Part shown: piece after piece, positions 5,155 through 6,240 of the stretch | How positions within the stretch are numbered: position 1 is the first letter of the stretch | Layout: the number at the start of each line of letters is the position of its first letter | Source of the DNA: Candidatus Omnitrophota bacterium | GTDB lineage: Bacteria > Omnitrophota > Gorgyraeia > Duberdicusellales > 4484-171 | Assembly: GCA_030601015.1 (NCBI GenBank) | Contig: JAUVUO010000080.1 | Location: 1 to 6,240 of the forward strand | Direction of reading: 5' to 3' | Length of the DNA: 6,240 nucleotides | The notes under the pieces: model-generated | Database searches by the model: none | The model's input: only the letters and a program-made list of their open reading frames with translations | What the model was told of the DNA's origin: nothing | Position numbers and translations under genes: made by a program

Positions 5155-6240
5155 ATGAATACTGAAATAGAAAAATTGCAAAAAGAATTAGATAGAATAC
5201 GTTCTCAGCTATATATTTTCTATGAATTAAATAAAGCTATGAGGACAACTCTTCGGCTTGATGAAATAATTTATATTATTTTGACCGGTTTAACTGCTCA
5301 TCAAGGGTTAGGATTCAACCGAGCTATTCTTTTATTCTTAGATAATGATGGAAAAAATATTCAAGGATTTATGGGTATAGGGCCCCTGACCAGCAAAGAG
5401 TCAGGATCTATCTGGCATAGCATCGAAAAAGATAAAAAAAATTTATACGATCTTATTGATAATTATAACTTTTTTAAAAACACCAAAAATAATATGGCTT
5501 ACCAATTTAATGAATTTATAAAATCACTTTCTTTTCAATATTCTCCTGAAAATAAAATATTATTTGATGCTCTTCAAAACAAATCTACCCTTCATTTTAA
5601 AAAAGAAGACACTTGTAATCTTCAACAAAACCCTTTAATTCAAAAGCTAAATCTGGAAGAATTTCTTCTTTGTTCTTTATGGATAAAATCTCAAGCAAAA
5701 GGAATAATAATAGTCGATAATTGTATCACTAAAAAATCTATTGAACCCGATGATATCAAAACTTTTAACATGTTTATTGACCAAGCCTCCGGAGCGATAG
5801 AAAACTCTCAATCGTTTGAAAGTACTCTCACCAAAGCTCATACCGACGCATTAACTTCTCTATGGAATTATGGTTATTTTCAATACAAATTAGATGAAGA
5901 ATTAATAAAAGCTGATTCGGCTATATTACCTCTTTCAGTAATGATGATTGATGTGGATGATTTTAAAAAATTTAACGATACTTATGGACATATTCAAGGA
6001 GACAATGCTTTAAAAGAATTAAGCGCGACAATTAAAGAAAATTGCCGTAAAATAGATATATTATGCCGTTATGGCGGTGAAGAGTTCTCTTTAATTCTGC
6101 CTAATAACAACAAACAAGAAGCTGGTTTACTTGGGGAAAGAATTCGTAAATCTATTGAACAAAAAAAAATAATATCCGCTAATTTTACAGTAAGTATAGG
6201 AATTTCATCTTATCCTGAAGACGGCCGAAATAAAATAACA
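5155..6240 (+). CDS. GAF-GGDEF diguanylate cyclase, 3' end outside the window
   Basis: The frame is open for 362 codons to the window edge. It is predicted to make cyclic di-GMP from two GTP in the cytoplasm; there is no signal peptide or membrane segment. Residues 1-28 are a short coiled coil. Residues about 33-218 form a GAF-like sensor domain (GLGFNRAILLFLDNDG at 51-66, GIIIVDN later) with a long helical insertion around 95-150. The GGDEF domain starts at TDALTSLWN (230-238). It has metal-binding IDVDDFKKFND (265-275, D266 being the expected metal ligand) and the active-site loop GGEEF at 307-311. The inhibitory-site motif RKID at 298-301 lies five residues before GGEEF, as in PleD, so product feedback is expected. 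Only about the last 30 residues of the domain, plus anything beyond, are missing. No ribosome site precedes the ATG. The GAF ligand cannot be told from sequence. Confidence 0.92.
   Translation, partial: MNTEIEKLQKELDRIRSQLYIFYELNKAMRTTLRLDEIIYIILTGLTAHQGLGFNRAILLFLDNDGKNIQGFMGIGPLTSKESGSIWHSIEKDKKNLYDLIDNYNFFKNTKNNMAYQFNEFIKSLSFQYSPENKILFDALQNKSTLHFKKEDTCNLQQNPLIQKLNLEEFLLCSLWIKSQAKGIIIVDNCITKKSIEPDDIKTFNMFIDQASGAIENSQSFESTLTKAHTDALTSLWNYGYFQYKLDEELIKADSAILPLSVMMIDVDDFKKFNDTYGHIQGDNALKELSATIKENCRKIDILCRYGGEEFSLILPNNNKQEAGLLGERIRKSIEQKKIISANFTVSIGISSYPEDGRNKIT

Overview
The window is AT-rich DNA (roughly 30% G+C by eye) from a Gram-negative-type bacterium, since it encodes an outer-membrane secretin and exported periplasmic proteins. 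Three features recall Candidatus Omnitrophota and related uncultured lineages: the coiled-coil aspartic protease with a DLVFLKNGQ-type N-terminus, the GAF-GGDEF protein with a GFNRAILLFL motif, and the repeat types in the spacer. That placement is an inference from remembered family patterns, not a search result.

Region 1 (5-3293, plus strand) is a compact type IV pilus operon segment: a PilQ-like secretin, a small exported TPR protein that overlaps it by 14 bases, and the actin-like inner-membrane platform protein PilM. PilM is the last gene. pilN, pilO and pilP are not in the window, so the usual M-N-O-P-Q order is not kept; the missing genes may lie upstream of base 1 or elsewhere.

Region 2 (3294-3789) holds no credible gene. 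It is an island of degenerate palindromes and IS-end-like words: three copies of a GGxxCTGTTGC word, a nested double hairpin of a widely dispersed intergenic repeat type, a REP-like GC palindrome and a 14-bp perfect palindrome. An 83-codon open frame here is judged to be translated repeat.

Region 3 (3790-6240) has two divergently transcribed genes. On the minus strand is an exported protein with a small beta-rich N-terminus, a long coiled coil and a C-terminal retropepsin-like domain with an intact DTGAS motif. On the plus strand is a GAF-GGDEF diguanylate cyclase with intact active and inhibitory sites, cut by the window end. A good sigma-70-type promoter sits so close to the cyclase ATG that the mRNA should be leaderless or nearly so.

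Taken together, the window pairs pilus structural genes with a possible c-di-GMP synthase and a periplasmic protease. Any functional link between these units is speculation from proximity. I found no clear evidence of an entirely new system. The most unusual items are the secretin's long charged tail with its coupled TPR partner, the coiled-coil/aspartic protease architecture, and the IS-end-like repeat cluster.
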